Positions 25,709-32,976 of a DNA stretch of 64,000 nt are shown here, in pieces. The notes beneath the pieces are model-generated. The model did not search any database and was not told the DNA's origin. It was given only the letters and a program-made list of their open reading frames with translations. Source of the DNA: Fructobacillus apis (GTDB taxonomy: Bacteria > Bacillota > Bacilli > Lactobacillales > Lactobacillaceae). Numbering within the stretch: the stretch's first letter is position 1; the number at the start of each line of letters is the position of its first letter. Location: positions 248,001-312,000 of the forward strand of contig NZ_JAMWYK010000001.1 in the NCBI RefSeq assembly GCF_023893635.1. The letters are read 5' to 3'. Made by a program: the position numbers and the translations under genes.

Positions 25709-28700
25709 TTTGGCCATCCTTTCCTTGGGTTTCAAGGCCGTCCTGTGGTTGGCTCACGTTGTGAGCCGGACCCGTTGGGCCGGCGTTTTGGGCGGAGCCC
25801 GTCACATCGTTATCTGAGACATTTGCGGCTGCTTCGTCTTGAAGTGCGGACAAAATGTCCTTTTTCTTCCCGTTATAAACCGGCTCCTGGTAGCTATCAC
25901 CGAGTGCCCGGTCGAAGCGCATCACGTCCGTGTAGGCGGAGTAGGTCAAGCTCTTCTGCACCGGATTCATTGGAAATGCACCGGCTGAGATCTGCTGGGC
26001 GGCCTGCAAAATCAACTGCTTATTGTGGGCCATGAGCAAATCCAACTCCTCGGGCGCAATGCCGTCGGAGGTGGCGGCGAGGTCACCGTCCTTCTTCTTA
26101 GCCAAATTGTAGGCGGATGATTTCTCGCTCTTCTCCAGCTGGTCCAGCGAGTCGATGTAGGCGTCGTCTGTCAAAGTCAGCCCCGCGAGCTTCCCGCTCT
26201 GGGCTGGCAACTCGCCTGAAAGTAACTCGTCCACGTTACCGTGGAAGTCCTTCCAGGCCGTCTTCTGTTGGTTAATCGGCGCAAAGAAAGCACCCCCAAC
26301 CTGACCCCCGTTTGAAAGTCCCATCTTCTGGGCGTTCTCGTTGGCGGCCTGCCAGTAAGTTAAGAGCTGGAGTTCCAGACCATTTGCGGCATCTTTGTAT
26401 GAGAACTTCTTGCCGTTCAACTTGTAATCGACAATCGTTCCGTAGGCACCAGCGCCGTCCTGGCGGTCAAAACGGTCGACCTTACCACGGATGAGCACCT
26501 CGTGCGCGCCCTGTCCCATCTTGACCATTGGCAGGTCGGAACCAGGGAACCCAAAAGGCGCTTCCACCCGCGTCGGCTTGGACGTGTTGTTCAAACGGGC
26601 GGCCGTGCGGAGCTGTTGCAGCACCTTCACGGCTTGCTTCTGCATAAAGCGGGCCTGAGCCTGTCCCTGCCCCTCTTCGGTCAGTTCGGCGAACTCGGCC
26701 TGATCGCTAAGGTCTTGGAGCTTAGCTTGCACTTGGTCTGAGAAAGTGTCGTCGGTCACGTCCGCCAGGCGGCCGTTTGCCTTGATCACCTCGTTCACCA
26801 CCTGCTCAAAGAGCGCGTGGTAGACCGTTCCCTCGATGCGGGCGTCAATTTCAACCGTTGGCTTTTCACGCAGGCGCAAACCGTAGCGGAGGAAGTATTC
26901 GTATGGGTTTCGGTAGTACGATTCCACCTGGGAAATCGACACGACGAGCGGCGCTGCAAAGAGCTTCTTAGCGAGCTCGAAGGTCAGCTTCTCCGGCTTG
27001 TTTTCGTAGTCTGCCGATGAAAGCACGCGGTCTGCCCGCGCGGCATCCCCGCTCTTCTTCAAGCTATCCTTCACCGCCTGGAAATCTTGGGACTGGCGTT
27101 GTTCTTCTGGCAGCTTAACGAGCTGGCCGAGTGTGGCTGCCGTGGTTCCGGCAAAGTGCTGGGCTAAATCAACAGGGTTCTTGGCTTGGGCGGCAATCGC
27201 CTGTGACTTTTCCAGCCCAAAGGCCTTTTGAAGGCGTGTGAAATAAGGTGACGGTTCGTTCACGTTTCCGTCCTGGTCCAACAGTGGGTAGGACAGCGTC
27301 ACCTTGTTGGCTGCGGCCTGGAGCGCGTTGTAGAAGACCAGTGATTCCTCGGCCATCTGCTGCTTGGCCGTTTCCTGGAGATAGCGTGGGTCGTCTTGTT
27401 CTGCCAGTGCCGGCTGCACGAGCAAGCGGTCCTGATCGGACAGAAGCGTCTTGTTGTTCACCTGGGCCGGGAAGGCGTTTCGCGTTCCGCCGATGAAGTA
27501 GAGCGCCTTGTAGCTTTGCGACTGCACGATTCCCGCTTCGGAAATCGTCAGTTGGTCGAGTTGGTTCGGGATGCCGGCAAAGGTTCCACCTGAGAATCCG
27601 GCTTCCAGCGCCTGCAGGAAGGTCTTGCGGTCGAAGGTGTCTGGCCCCGCCACCTGCACCGTCTGGTCGAGGATGCTGATGAAGAGCTGCCAGACTTCCA
27701 TGAGCTGTTGGCCCTTCATGAGTTGGCCGTCGTCAATCAGCTTGTCGCGCTGCTCCATGATGGCTTCGGGCACTTTCTTTTCCTGGAGGTAGGCCATGAA
27801 GGCACGACCGGCGGATTCAATGGACGTGGCGCCCTCGAAGGCAGCAGACAGGTCCTTTAGCAAGTGGTGCACGTGCTGCTTCAAGTTCGTGATGGCGAGG
27901 TTCACGGCCCGGTCGTGGTCCGTCACCTGGCTCTCGTCGTCCAGTGGCACCTGATAGAGTTCGAACGGCTTTTCGTCGTCCTCCCAAACCTTACGTGACA
28001 CGCGGTGTCCCGCGAGGTAGTTTTCAAGGTAGGCGACCGCTTCAAAGTAGGCCTTTTCGTCCTGCAGCTGGCCGTCGATGACCGGTCGCAAATAGCCGGT
28101 CTTCAAGACCGTTAAAATGTTTTCTTTTTGGTAGAGGCTGTGCGTGTTCTTGAGGAGCGTCGTGGTCAGCTCAACCAGCGGGTGGTTGCCCATCTTCACG
28201 TCATTATCCAGGAAGTATGGCAGCTCAAAACTGTCCATCACGGCCGGAATCTTGGCGCTGTAGGGGCTCAAATCACGAGCGAGCACCAGGATGTCGCGAA
28301 GGTGGAGGTCCGGGTTCTGCCGCAGGTCCTCACGAATACGGCGGGCGACCTCTTCCAGCTCTGTAACAACGTTCGCTGCTACGAAGGCATCGAGCTCCGT
28401 TTCGCCTTGCGAGGCTGGCGTTGCGGAAAAATCCTCGTAGGCGCCGAGCTTTTCCCAAGCACGGAGGAGGTGGGTACGGGTGGCCTGTTTGCTTGAGCCG
28501 TCCGTTGTGTGCTGAGCACCTGATTCGGTTGGAGCGCCGGATTCGGAAGCGCCGTTTTCGCTTGGAGTGCCGGCTGCGGTTGAAGCGTTGTTTTCAAGCG
28601 CCTGGTCGCTTTGGACTTGGCCAGTGTTCACGGTAAAGTCAACCCCGGCATTGTGGGCCATCGTGCGCACCGTACGGGCCGTATCGAGTGGCTTGTTATA

Positions 28701-29486
28701 AACCGAAGCGCCGTTTTGATACTTGAGCGGATCGGAGGCGTCCACGCGCCCGAGCAAGGCAAAGTGCACGTCGGCCTTCTCGATGAGCAACTTAACCAGC
28801 GCCCATTCGGCGGCGGTGAAGCCTGTGAAGCTGTCAAAGTAGAAGACAGCGTCCGAGAGGTCCATATCCTGCACCTGGTCAACCAGGTAGGGCAGCGTTT
28901 CCTGGGCAAGAATGTAGTCGTCGCCCATCTTCTCGTTGAAAGCATCCGCAACAATGGCCAGGTCGCGGAGCTTCTGCTTCAAGGCGGAGGCGGTCAGTGC
29001 CGTTTGCTGGTCCTGGCCCTCAATCTTTTCGACGATTGAAAGCAGGTCCTTGGCCGAAACGCGTGAGGCGCGCAGTTCAGAAAGCTGGCTCACCAGCTTT
29101 TCGATAAAGCCCTGCTTAGCCGCCATGCGGGCAAAAACAGGCAAAGCGTCCTTTTGTTCTTGCAAAATCTTTGAGACCAGCACGAAAAGACCGGCTGAAC
29201 CCAGCACGGGTGGCTGCACCTTTCCCTGGTCCTGCAGGAAGCGCCAGGCCAAACGGGTCAGCGAATAAACTTGGACCTGTGACTGGGCGTAGGTGGCTTG
29301 TGCGGCCTTCCCCTGTGCTTGTCCAAGGCGCTTTAAGACGTCCACTTCCCCGTCAAACTTAACGTGGTTTGGCACCAGATAGTAGATGCGTCGCTTTTCG
29401 CCTGCTTCGATGCGAGCGTTGATTTCCTGAACAAAGTGTTGTCGTTGGTCCACTTCGCCTGGGTTGATGTTGACAATAACGGCCAT
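25701..29486 (-). CDS. rexB: ATP-dependent nuclease subunit RexB (AddB-like)
   Basis: A 1261-aa partner of RexA. The N-terminal part is an inactive helicase-like fold (YYLVPNHVKFDGEVDVL, and AWRFLQDQG), and the C-terminal nuclease domain carries VDRFDRQDG and the catalytic GTIVDYKLNGK (D-x-K). I found no cysteine anywhere in the translation. The iron-sulfur cluster of Bacillus AddB is therefore impossible here: the first-Cys region reads ESYYRNPYEYFLRYGL instead of a Cys-Pro motif. Two low-complexity inserts occur, at ~310-340 (NNASTAAGTPSENGASES) and at the extreme C-terminus. Start with AGAGG about 10 nt upstream. rexB precedes and overlaps rexA. Confidence 0.95.
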   Translation of the reverse strand: MAVIVNINPGEVDQRQHFVQEINARIEAGEKRRIYYLVPNHVKFDGEVDVLKRLGQAQGKAAQATYAQSQVQVYSLTRLAWRFLQDQGKVQPPVLGSAGLFVLVSKILQEQKDALPVFARMAAKQGFIEKLVSQLSELRASRVSAKDLLSIVEKIEGQDQQTALTASALKQKLRDLAIVADAFNEKMGDDYILAQETLPYLVDQVQDMDLSDAVFYFDSFTGFTAAEWALVKLLIEKADVHFALLGRVDASDPLKYQNGASVYNKPLDTARTVRTMAHNAGVDFTVNTGQVQSDQALENNASTAAGTPSENGASESGAPTESGAQHTTDGSSKQATRTHLLRAWEKLGAYEDFSATPASQGETELDAFVAANVVTELEEVARRIREDLRQNPDLHLRDILVLARDLSPYSAKIPAVMDSFELPYFLDNDVKMGNHPLVELTTTLLKNTHSLYQKENILTVLKTGYLRPVIDGQLQDEKAYFEAVAYLENYLAGHRVSRKVWEDDEKPFELYQVPLDDESQVTDHDRAVNLAITNLKQHVHHLLKDLSAAFEGATSIESAGRAFMAYLQEKKVPEAIMEQRDKLIDDGQLMKGQQLMEVWQLFISILDQTVQVAGPDTFDRKTFLQALEAGFSGGTFAGIPNQLDQLTISEAGIVQSQSYKALYFIGGTRNAFPAQVNNKTLLSDQDRLLVQPALAEQDDPRYLQETAKQQMAEESLVFYNALQAAANKVTLSYPLLDQDGNVNEPSPYFTRLQKAFGLEKSQAIAAQAKNPVDLAQHFAGTTAATLGQLVKLPEEQRQSQDFQAVKDSLKKSGDAARADRVLSSADYENKPEKLTFELAKKLFAAPLVVSISQVESYYRNPYEYFLRYGLRLREKPTVEIDARIEGTVYHALFEQVVNEVIKANGRLADVTDDTFSDQVQAKLQDLSDQAEFAELTEEGQGQAQARFMQKQAVKVLQQLRTAARLNNTSKPTRVEAPFGFPGSDLPMVKMGQGAHEVLIRGKVDRFDRQDGAGAYGTIVDYKLNGKKFSYKDAANGLELQLLTYWQAANENAQKMGLSNGGQVGGAFFAPINQQKTAWKDFHGNVDELLSGELPAQSGKLAGLTLTDDAYIDSLDQLEKSEKSSAYNLAKKKDGDLAATSDGIAPEELDLLMAHNKQLILQAAQQISAGAFPMNPVQKSLTYSAYTDVMRFDRALGDSYQEPVYNGKKKDILSALQDEAAANVSDNDVTGSAQNAGPTGPAHNVSQPQDGLETQGKDGQNA

Positions 29487-29532
29487 GTTTTTGCTGCCTC
29501 TCTTAGTTAAGAATCAGTTAGCTTTATTGTAC

Positions 29533-29557
29533 AAAAAAAGCCCGGTTTATTCCGGGC
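29533..29557 (-). terminator. Second terminator upstream of rexB
   Basis: On the minus strand GCCCGG-aataaa-CCGGGC and seven T. The arm GCCCGGAATAAAC is repeated once more at about 29568-29580, so an alternative pairing is possible. Confidence 0.8.
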
Positions 29558-29677
29558 GAATTTAGCAGTTTATTCCGGGCAAATTTGGAAGAAGGAAATC
29601 ATTCGTCCGGCCGAGTCGGCCGGGACTTTGCCAGCCGACAAGTCATCAGCCCGATTCTCTACCCTAAAAAAGCAAAC

Positions 29678-29707
29678 AAAAAAGCAGCCTTTTCGGCTGC
29701 TTTTTTC
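29678..29707 (-). terminator. Terminator after the DUF402 gene
   Basis: AAAAAGCAGCC / GGCTGCTTTTT stem, T run in either direction. About 120 bp separate it from a second minus-strand terminator, an interval with a long GTCC-GGCCGA / TCGGCC-GGGAC inverted repeat at ~29609-29632. Confidence 0.85.
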
Positions 29708-29715
29708 TTCTTGCG

Positions 29716-30285
29716 TCAACGACGATCATTTAACCGCTGTTGCATCAAATATTGGTAACGGGAGTACCAAACATCCACATACCCTTTTGAAAAAGGTCCC
29801 TTACCCTCGTTGATCCAGTCAACGAGAATCTTAACGTGGGCCTTCAAGATCTGGTCTACCTCTTTTGGATAGTGCCATTTCTTACTGTGCGCCGCATATT
29901 CGTCGGCGTCCAACAGATGCTTCTCGCCATCCGGGAAGACTTTGACGTCCAAGTCATAATCAATGTACTTGAGCGCCTCTTTATCTAGCGAATAGGGGGA
30001 AGCCAGGTTGCAGTAGTAGGAAACCCCGTTATCGCGAATCATCGCGATAATATTAAACCAGTACTTCTTATGAAAGTACACAATAGCCGGCTCGCGGGTA
30101 ACCCAGCGACGGCCGTTATCTTCTGTCACCAAAGTATGGTCGTTTAATCCAATGATGGCATTCTCACTGGTCTTTAACACCATGGTGTCGCGCCATGTTC
30201 GATGCAACGAGCCGTCATGTTTATAACTTTTGATCGTGATGACATCACCTTCGCGAGGACCGCGACTTGGTTTATCAACAATCAT
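29716..30285 (-). CDS. DUF402 family protein (nucleoside tri-/diphosphate phosphatase type)
   Basis: A 189-aa protein of the DUF402/UPF0374 (Ntdp) family, some members of which hydrolyse nucleoside tri- and diphosphates. Diagnostic segments are [49 protein letters not shown] and [24 protein letters not shown], whose acidic residues bind metal in the family. It is a single-gene unit followed by a strong terminator. The ribosome-binding site is weak (GTGGGA). The physiological role in lactic acid bacteria is not established. Confidence 0.85.
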   Translation of the reverse strand: MIVDKPSRGPREGDVITIKSYKHDGSLHRTWRDTMVLKTSENAIIGLNDHTLVTEDNGRRWVTREPAIVYFHKKYWFNIIAMIRDNGVSYYCNLASPYSLDKEALKYIDYDLDVKVFPDGEKHLLDADEYAAHSKKWHYPKEVDQILKAHVKILVDWINEGKGPFSKGYVDVWYSRYQYLMQQRLNDRR

Positions 30286-30367
30286 GCTCGTCCCACTTTT
30301 CTGACAAAAAATTCCTTTTCGAGTATACCATATATTTTGTCAAAAAAGATTAAGCTTTAGAGTTTTT

Positions 30368-31168
30368 CTATTCCTCGCCGAAATCGAGTTGTTCGAGTGC
30401 CCGCTCAATAATCTCAGCAGTAAAGCCTTTGGCGTAGAGTTTGGCTTTCACCTTGTAGAAACGTTCCTTTGCCGTCCCTGTCCGTTGACGCCGGGCGGCC
30501 TTCTCCGCTTCCCTGAGCGCGTTTTCCTGTTCGTCTTCTTCATCCGATGCCATATCCACCGCATTGATGGCCTGGCTGGCGATGTCAAAGGAGAAGCCCT
30601 TTTGGACTAACCCTTGGGCCACCTTCTGCTGGCGAGTACGCGTCGACACGCGCTTGTGGGTACGAGCCATCTTCTCAGCCATCTTTGTGGCGACTTCGAG
30701 TTGTGCCTCTTCCGGGTATTCCACTAAGGCATCTTCAATCAGCTCTTCTTTAACGCCTGCCTTCTTCAGTTCCATGAAAATGGCGCGTGGCCCCTTCGGC
30801 GTGAAGACCTGCTTCGTGTTGACGTAGGCCTTGGCGTAGGTCGCATCGTTTAAGAGCAACTGTTCCTTTAAATGGTCAATCACCTTGTCGATGACGGATG
30901 GATCAATTTCCTTTTTTACCAGGCGTTCGCGCACCTGCTTTTCCGTCCGAAGCGCCGGCGACAAGAAGTTCAGTGCGACCTTCAACCCCTGATCGACCAG
31001 GTCGGCTTCTTTGATGCGCTCGATTTCTTCTTTATCAAGTTCGCGCCCCTTCATTAGGCCGAACTTAGCCAGGACGTTTTCGGAGATACCGAAGGCGAAG
31101 CGTCCGTCTAATTCAAGATTGTATCGCCCTGCTCGTTTCTGAGTGGCGATTTTCGTGATTTTTGCCAT
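30368..31168 (-). CDS. recX: Regulatory protein RecX
   Basis: A 266-aa modulator of RecA. It carries an N-terminal extension (KIATQKRAGRYNLELDGRFAFGISE) as in Firmicute RecX and then the helical RecX repeats, e.g. LNFLSPALRTEKQVRERLVKKEI, AYVNTKQVFTPKGPRAIFMELKKAGV and VAQGLVQKGFSFDIASQAI. The length fits the long form of Lactobacillales. It is a stand-alone gene with a weak ribosome-binding site. RexAB, RecN and RecX in one window cover end-processing and RecA control, but they are not one operon. Confidence 0.9.
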   Translation of the reverse strand: MAKITKIATQKRAGRYNLELDGRFAFGISENVLAKFGLMKGRELDKEEIERIKEADLVDQGLKVALNFLSPALRTEKQVRERLVKKEIDPSVIDKVIDHLKEQLLLNDATYAKAYVNTKQVFTPKGPRAIFMELKKAGVKEELIEDALVEYPEEAQLEVATKMAEKMARTHKRVSTRTRQQKVAQGLVQKGFSFDIASQAINAVDMASDEEDEQENALREAEKAARRQRTGTAKERFYKVKAKLYAKGFTAEIIERALEQLDFGEE

Positions 31169-31284
31169 GGCTTTATTTTAGCGAGGCTGTTTTAAAAAAG
31201 AAAGGCACTTTATCATGGGTGGTTGAAAAAGATAGAGAAGGTGGGATTAAAGGCCCTGGTCGGGCCTGACTTTGACAGTATTAT

Positions 31285-31308
31285 TCTAATCTTTTGAGTT
31301 AAATTAGA
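31285..31308. promoter_or_regulatory. Inverted repeat upstream of the DyP gene (possible operator)
   Basis: TCTAAT-N12-ATTAGA about 50 bp upstream of a TATAAT box (31362-31367) that precedes the peroxidase gene. It could bind a dimeric regulator of the peroxidase. This is inference; it does not match the PerR box well. Confidence 0.35.
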
Positions 31309-31398
31309 CTACATTAAAATGACTCTAAAAAGATACAAGAAGTCATGCAATGTGCGCTATAATATTCCTTATCAAAGAGAAGTGAGGATTTATCAAAA

Positions 31399-32361
31399 AT
31401 GCCAATCAACCCTGCATTAGCCCAAGACGTCTGGAAGGACATCGGGCAAAGCGTACAATTTACGGTCTTGAAGTTCAAGGAAGATGCATCTCAAGAAGAC
31501 TTGCAAGAACTCATTCAAGAATTCGCCGACCGTAGCCAAGCCATCATCCGTTCGCTTACGATTCGCGACGGTCAAAACGATGGTTCCCCTTCAACTTTGA
31601 AGGTCGCCTTTGGAATTTCCAACCACGCCTGGGACATCTTGTTCCCAAACACGGCCAAGCCAAAGGAATTGGAAACTTACGAAACACTTTCAGGTCCAAA
31701 GTACAGCATGCCGGCAACCGAGGGTGACCTCTTCTTCCACATTCGTGCCAACAACCAAGCCGTTGTTGTGGAATGCCAAACGCAATTCATGAAGTTCTTG
31801 AAGGAATTGACGGAAGTTGTTGATTCAACGCAGGGATTCCGCTACTTCGAAGGTCGCGCCATCATCGGCTTCATCGATGGTACCGAAGCACCAGCCATGG
31901 CCGATGCCGCACCATACGCCATCATCGGTGACGAAGACCCCGACTACATCAACGGTTCATACGCTTTCGCCCAAAAGTGGCGTCACAACATGGACTTCTG
32001 GAACAAGATGAAGACGGAACACCAGGAAGCGGCCGTTGGTCGTGAAAAGTTCACCGACTTGGAGTTGGAAGACGAAGACAAGTACGAAAACGCCCACAAC
32101 AAGGCGTCACAGTACGAAGAAGACGGCGAAGAACAAAAGATTATCCGTATGAACGTGCCTTACTCAGACCCAGCAACGGGTAACACAGGTACGTACTTCA
32201 TGGGATACTCACGTTACTGGCACGTAACCAAGGGAATGTTGATCAACATGTTGGACCAATCCGACTTCTTGCTCACGTTCTCAGACATCTTGTCAGGACA
32301 ACTCTTCTTTATTCCATCACGCGAAACGTTGGAAGCCATCGCCGACGGCGAATTAAACTAA
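31399..32361 (+). CDS. Dyp-type heme peroxidase
   Basis: A 320-aa dye-decolourising peroxidase. The family motif GXXDG is seen as IGFIDGTEAP (res ~152-161). Preceding segments such as FHIRANNQAVVVECQ and the later GTYFMGYSRYWHVTKGMLINM fit DyP; the distal arginine and proximal histidine lie in the C-terminal half. There is no Tat signal, so it is cytoplasmic. RBS GTGAGGA before the ATG and a TATAAT box upstream. One of the few plus-strand genes, it ends with its own terminator. Heme must come from the medium if this is a non-heme-synthesising lactic acid bacterium (inference). No encapsulin gene is adjacent. Confidence 0.9.
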   Translation: MPINPALAQDVWKDIGQSVQFTVLKFKEDASQEDLQELIQEFADRSQAIIRSLTIRDGQNDGSPSTLKVAFGISNHAWDILFPNTAKPKELETYETLSGPKYSMPATEGDLFFHIRANNQAVVVECQTQFMKFLKELTEVVDSTQGFRYFEGRAIIGFIDGTEAPAMADAAPYAIIGDEDPDYINGSYAFAQKWRHNMDFWNKMKTEHQEAAVGREKFTDLELEDEDKYENAHNKASQYEEDGEEQKIIRMNVPYSDPATGNTGTYFMGYSRYWHVTKGMLINMLDQSDFLLTFSDILSGQLFFIPSRETLEAIADGELN

Positions 32362-32373
32362 GCATATAAAAAC

Positions 32374-32414
32374 AAAAGTCTCGAAGCGCTAAACGCGTTT
32401 CGAGACTTTTTTTA
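32374..32414 (+). terminator. Terminator after the DyP gene
   Basis: AAAGTCTCGAA...TTCGAGACTTT stem followed by a run of T on the plus strand. Confidence 0.9.
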
Positions 32415-32463
32415 CTCGGACGTATAACATCGTAACCGCCCTATTAAAATGCTGAATAAGCGC

Positions 32464-32491
32464 GCTACAGAGGCGTCTACGAGCGTATAAT
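32464..32491 (+). promoter_or_regulatory. Promoter of the candidate toxin mRNA
   Basis: Perfect -10 TATAAT at 32486-32491. With a 17-bp spacer the -35 would be a weak GCTACA-like box. Transcription would start near 32498, about 100 nt upstream of the peptide start. Confidence 0.55.
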
Positions 32492-32545
32492 AGAAGCAGC
32501 GTTGAAGCAAAATGCGGACCCGCCTTTCGTGGAAAGGAAGTTAAT

Positions 32546-32566
32546 ATGATTGAGAAATCAAATTGA
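32546..32566 (+). CDS. Leader mini-ORF (MIEKSN) upstream of the candidate toxin
   Basis: Six-codon ORF with a very strong ribosome-binding site GGAAAGGAAG (32531-32540) 5-6 nt before its ATG. It ends 15 nt before the toxin's own Shine-Dalgarno sequence. The strength of the site suggests that ribosomes load here, which could influence folding or coupled translation of the peptide ORF. Function is inferred only. Confidence 0.4.
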   Translation: MIEKSN

Positions 32567-32592
32567 CTCAACTCCCATAGAAAGGAGGGTTT

Positions 32593-32608
32593 CGATCAGT
32601 GATGATCG
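32593..32608 (+). promoter_or_regulatory. Hairpin enclosing the toxin start codon
   Basis: Perfect inverted repeat CGATCA-GTGA-TGATCG. The loop and stem include both possible start codons (GTG 32599, ATG 32602), and the hairpin sits 4-5 nt after AAAGGAGGG. It should limit translation of the peptide, as the 5' stem-loop does in Fst-type toxin mRNAs. Confidence 0.55.
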
Positions 32609-32727
32609 ACTTTTTGAAGTTCTTATTCAATCTAGTCTTTAATCCGCCTGATGTCTCTGACATCGTGGCCGATTTCATAATGGCTAGAATCAAGGAAAAA
32701 GAAGCAGAAAAAAAGAACCGCAAATAG
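32599..32727 (+). CDS. Candidate type I toxin, Fst-like hydrophobic peptide
   Basis: A 41-42-aa peptide (GTG at 32599 or ATG at 32602): hydrophobic start IDFLKFLFNLVFNPPDV, then SDIVADFIMARIKEKE and a charged tail EKKNRK. The pattern LV-x-x-P-x-x-V-x-x-[IV]-V with a charged C-terminus parallels Fst of the enterococcal par locus (LVIAPIFVGLVLEM...DSRK). Strong SD AAAGGAGGG lies upstream. The stop codon is inside the left arm/loop of a bidirectional terminator (32711-32752), which is also the par arrangement. In this family the peptide damages the membrane, and an antisense RNA prevents its translation. Sequence identity is low and the assignment rests on the layout, so another small membrane peptide is possible. 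Confidence 0.6.
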   Translation: MMIDFLKFLFNLVFNPPDVSDIVADFIMARIKEKEAEKKNRK

Positions 32728-32752
32728 CTTAGCCGCTTTCGGTTCTTTTTTG
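32711..32752. terminator. Bidirectional terminator shared by toxin mRNA and antisense RNA
   Basis: AAAGAACCG / CGGTTCTTT stem with A run before and T run after, enclosing the toxin stop codon. It can stop plus-strand toxin transcripts and minus-strand antisense transcripts. Confidence 0.8.
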
Positions 32753-32820
32753 TAATCGATTAGGCGGGTCCGCATTGAGCGGCAACGCCGAGGAGTTGGT
32801 GGCTGCCAACTCCTCTTTTC
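32712..32820 (-). ncRNA. Candidate antisense antitoxin RNA, copy A
   Basis: Convergent to the toxin gene. -10 TATACT at 32827-32832 (minus strand) predicts a start near 32820. The RNA would be about 110 nt: a 5' hairpin GGAGTTGG / CCAACTCC, a GCGTTG...AATGCGGACCCGCCT segment, and the shared terminator at its 3' end. Its 3' half is fully complementary to the toxin mRNA 3' end. GGAGTTG in its 5' hairpin is complementary to CAACTCC (32569-32575) just before the toxin SD. No good -35 box is visible. Confidence 0.5.
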
Positions 32821-32852
32821 TTTATCAGTATACCTCTTTTTTCAAAAAAGAA

Positions 32853-32890
32853 AAAGAACCGCAAATAGCTTTCCCAGGCTTTCGGTTCTG
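32853..32890 (-). terminator. Terminator of antisense copy B
   Basis: AGAACCG / CGGTTCT stem followed by TTTTTC on the minus strand; a diverged copy of the terminator at 32711-32752. On the plus strand its T run is lost (GATTTC). Confidence 0.65.
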
Positions 32891-32955
32891 ATTTCTTAGA
32901 ATTCGATTAGGCGGGTACCGCAATTTGCGGCAACGCCGAGGAGTTGGTTGGCGCC
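32855..32955 (-). ncRNA. Candidate antisense RNA, copy B (tandem duplicate)
   Basis: Second copy of the antisense cassette, about 140 bp from copy A: TATACT at 32962-32967, hairpin GGAGTTGG-cgcc-AACC, GCGTTGCCGC, the variant GCGGTACCCGCCTAATCGA, and a terminator. No toxin ORF lies in front of it. It may be a spare antitoxin or the remnant of a second toxin locus. Confidence 0.45.
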
Positions 32956-32976
32956 AACTCCAGTATACCGCCCTTT

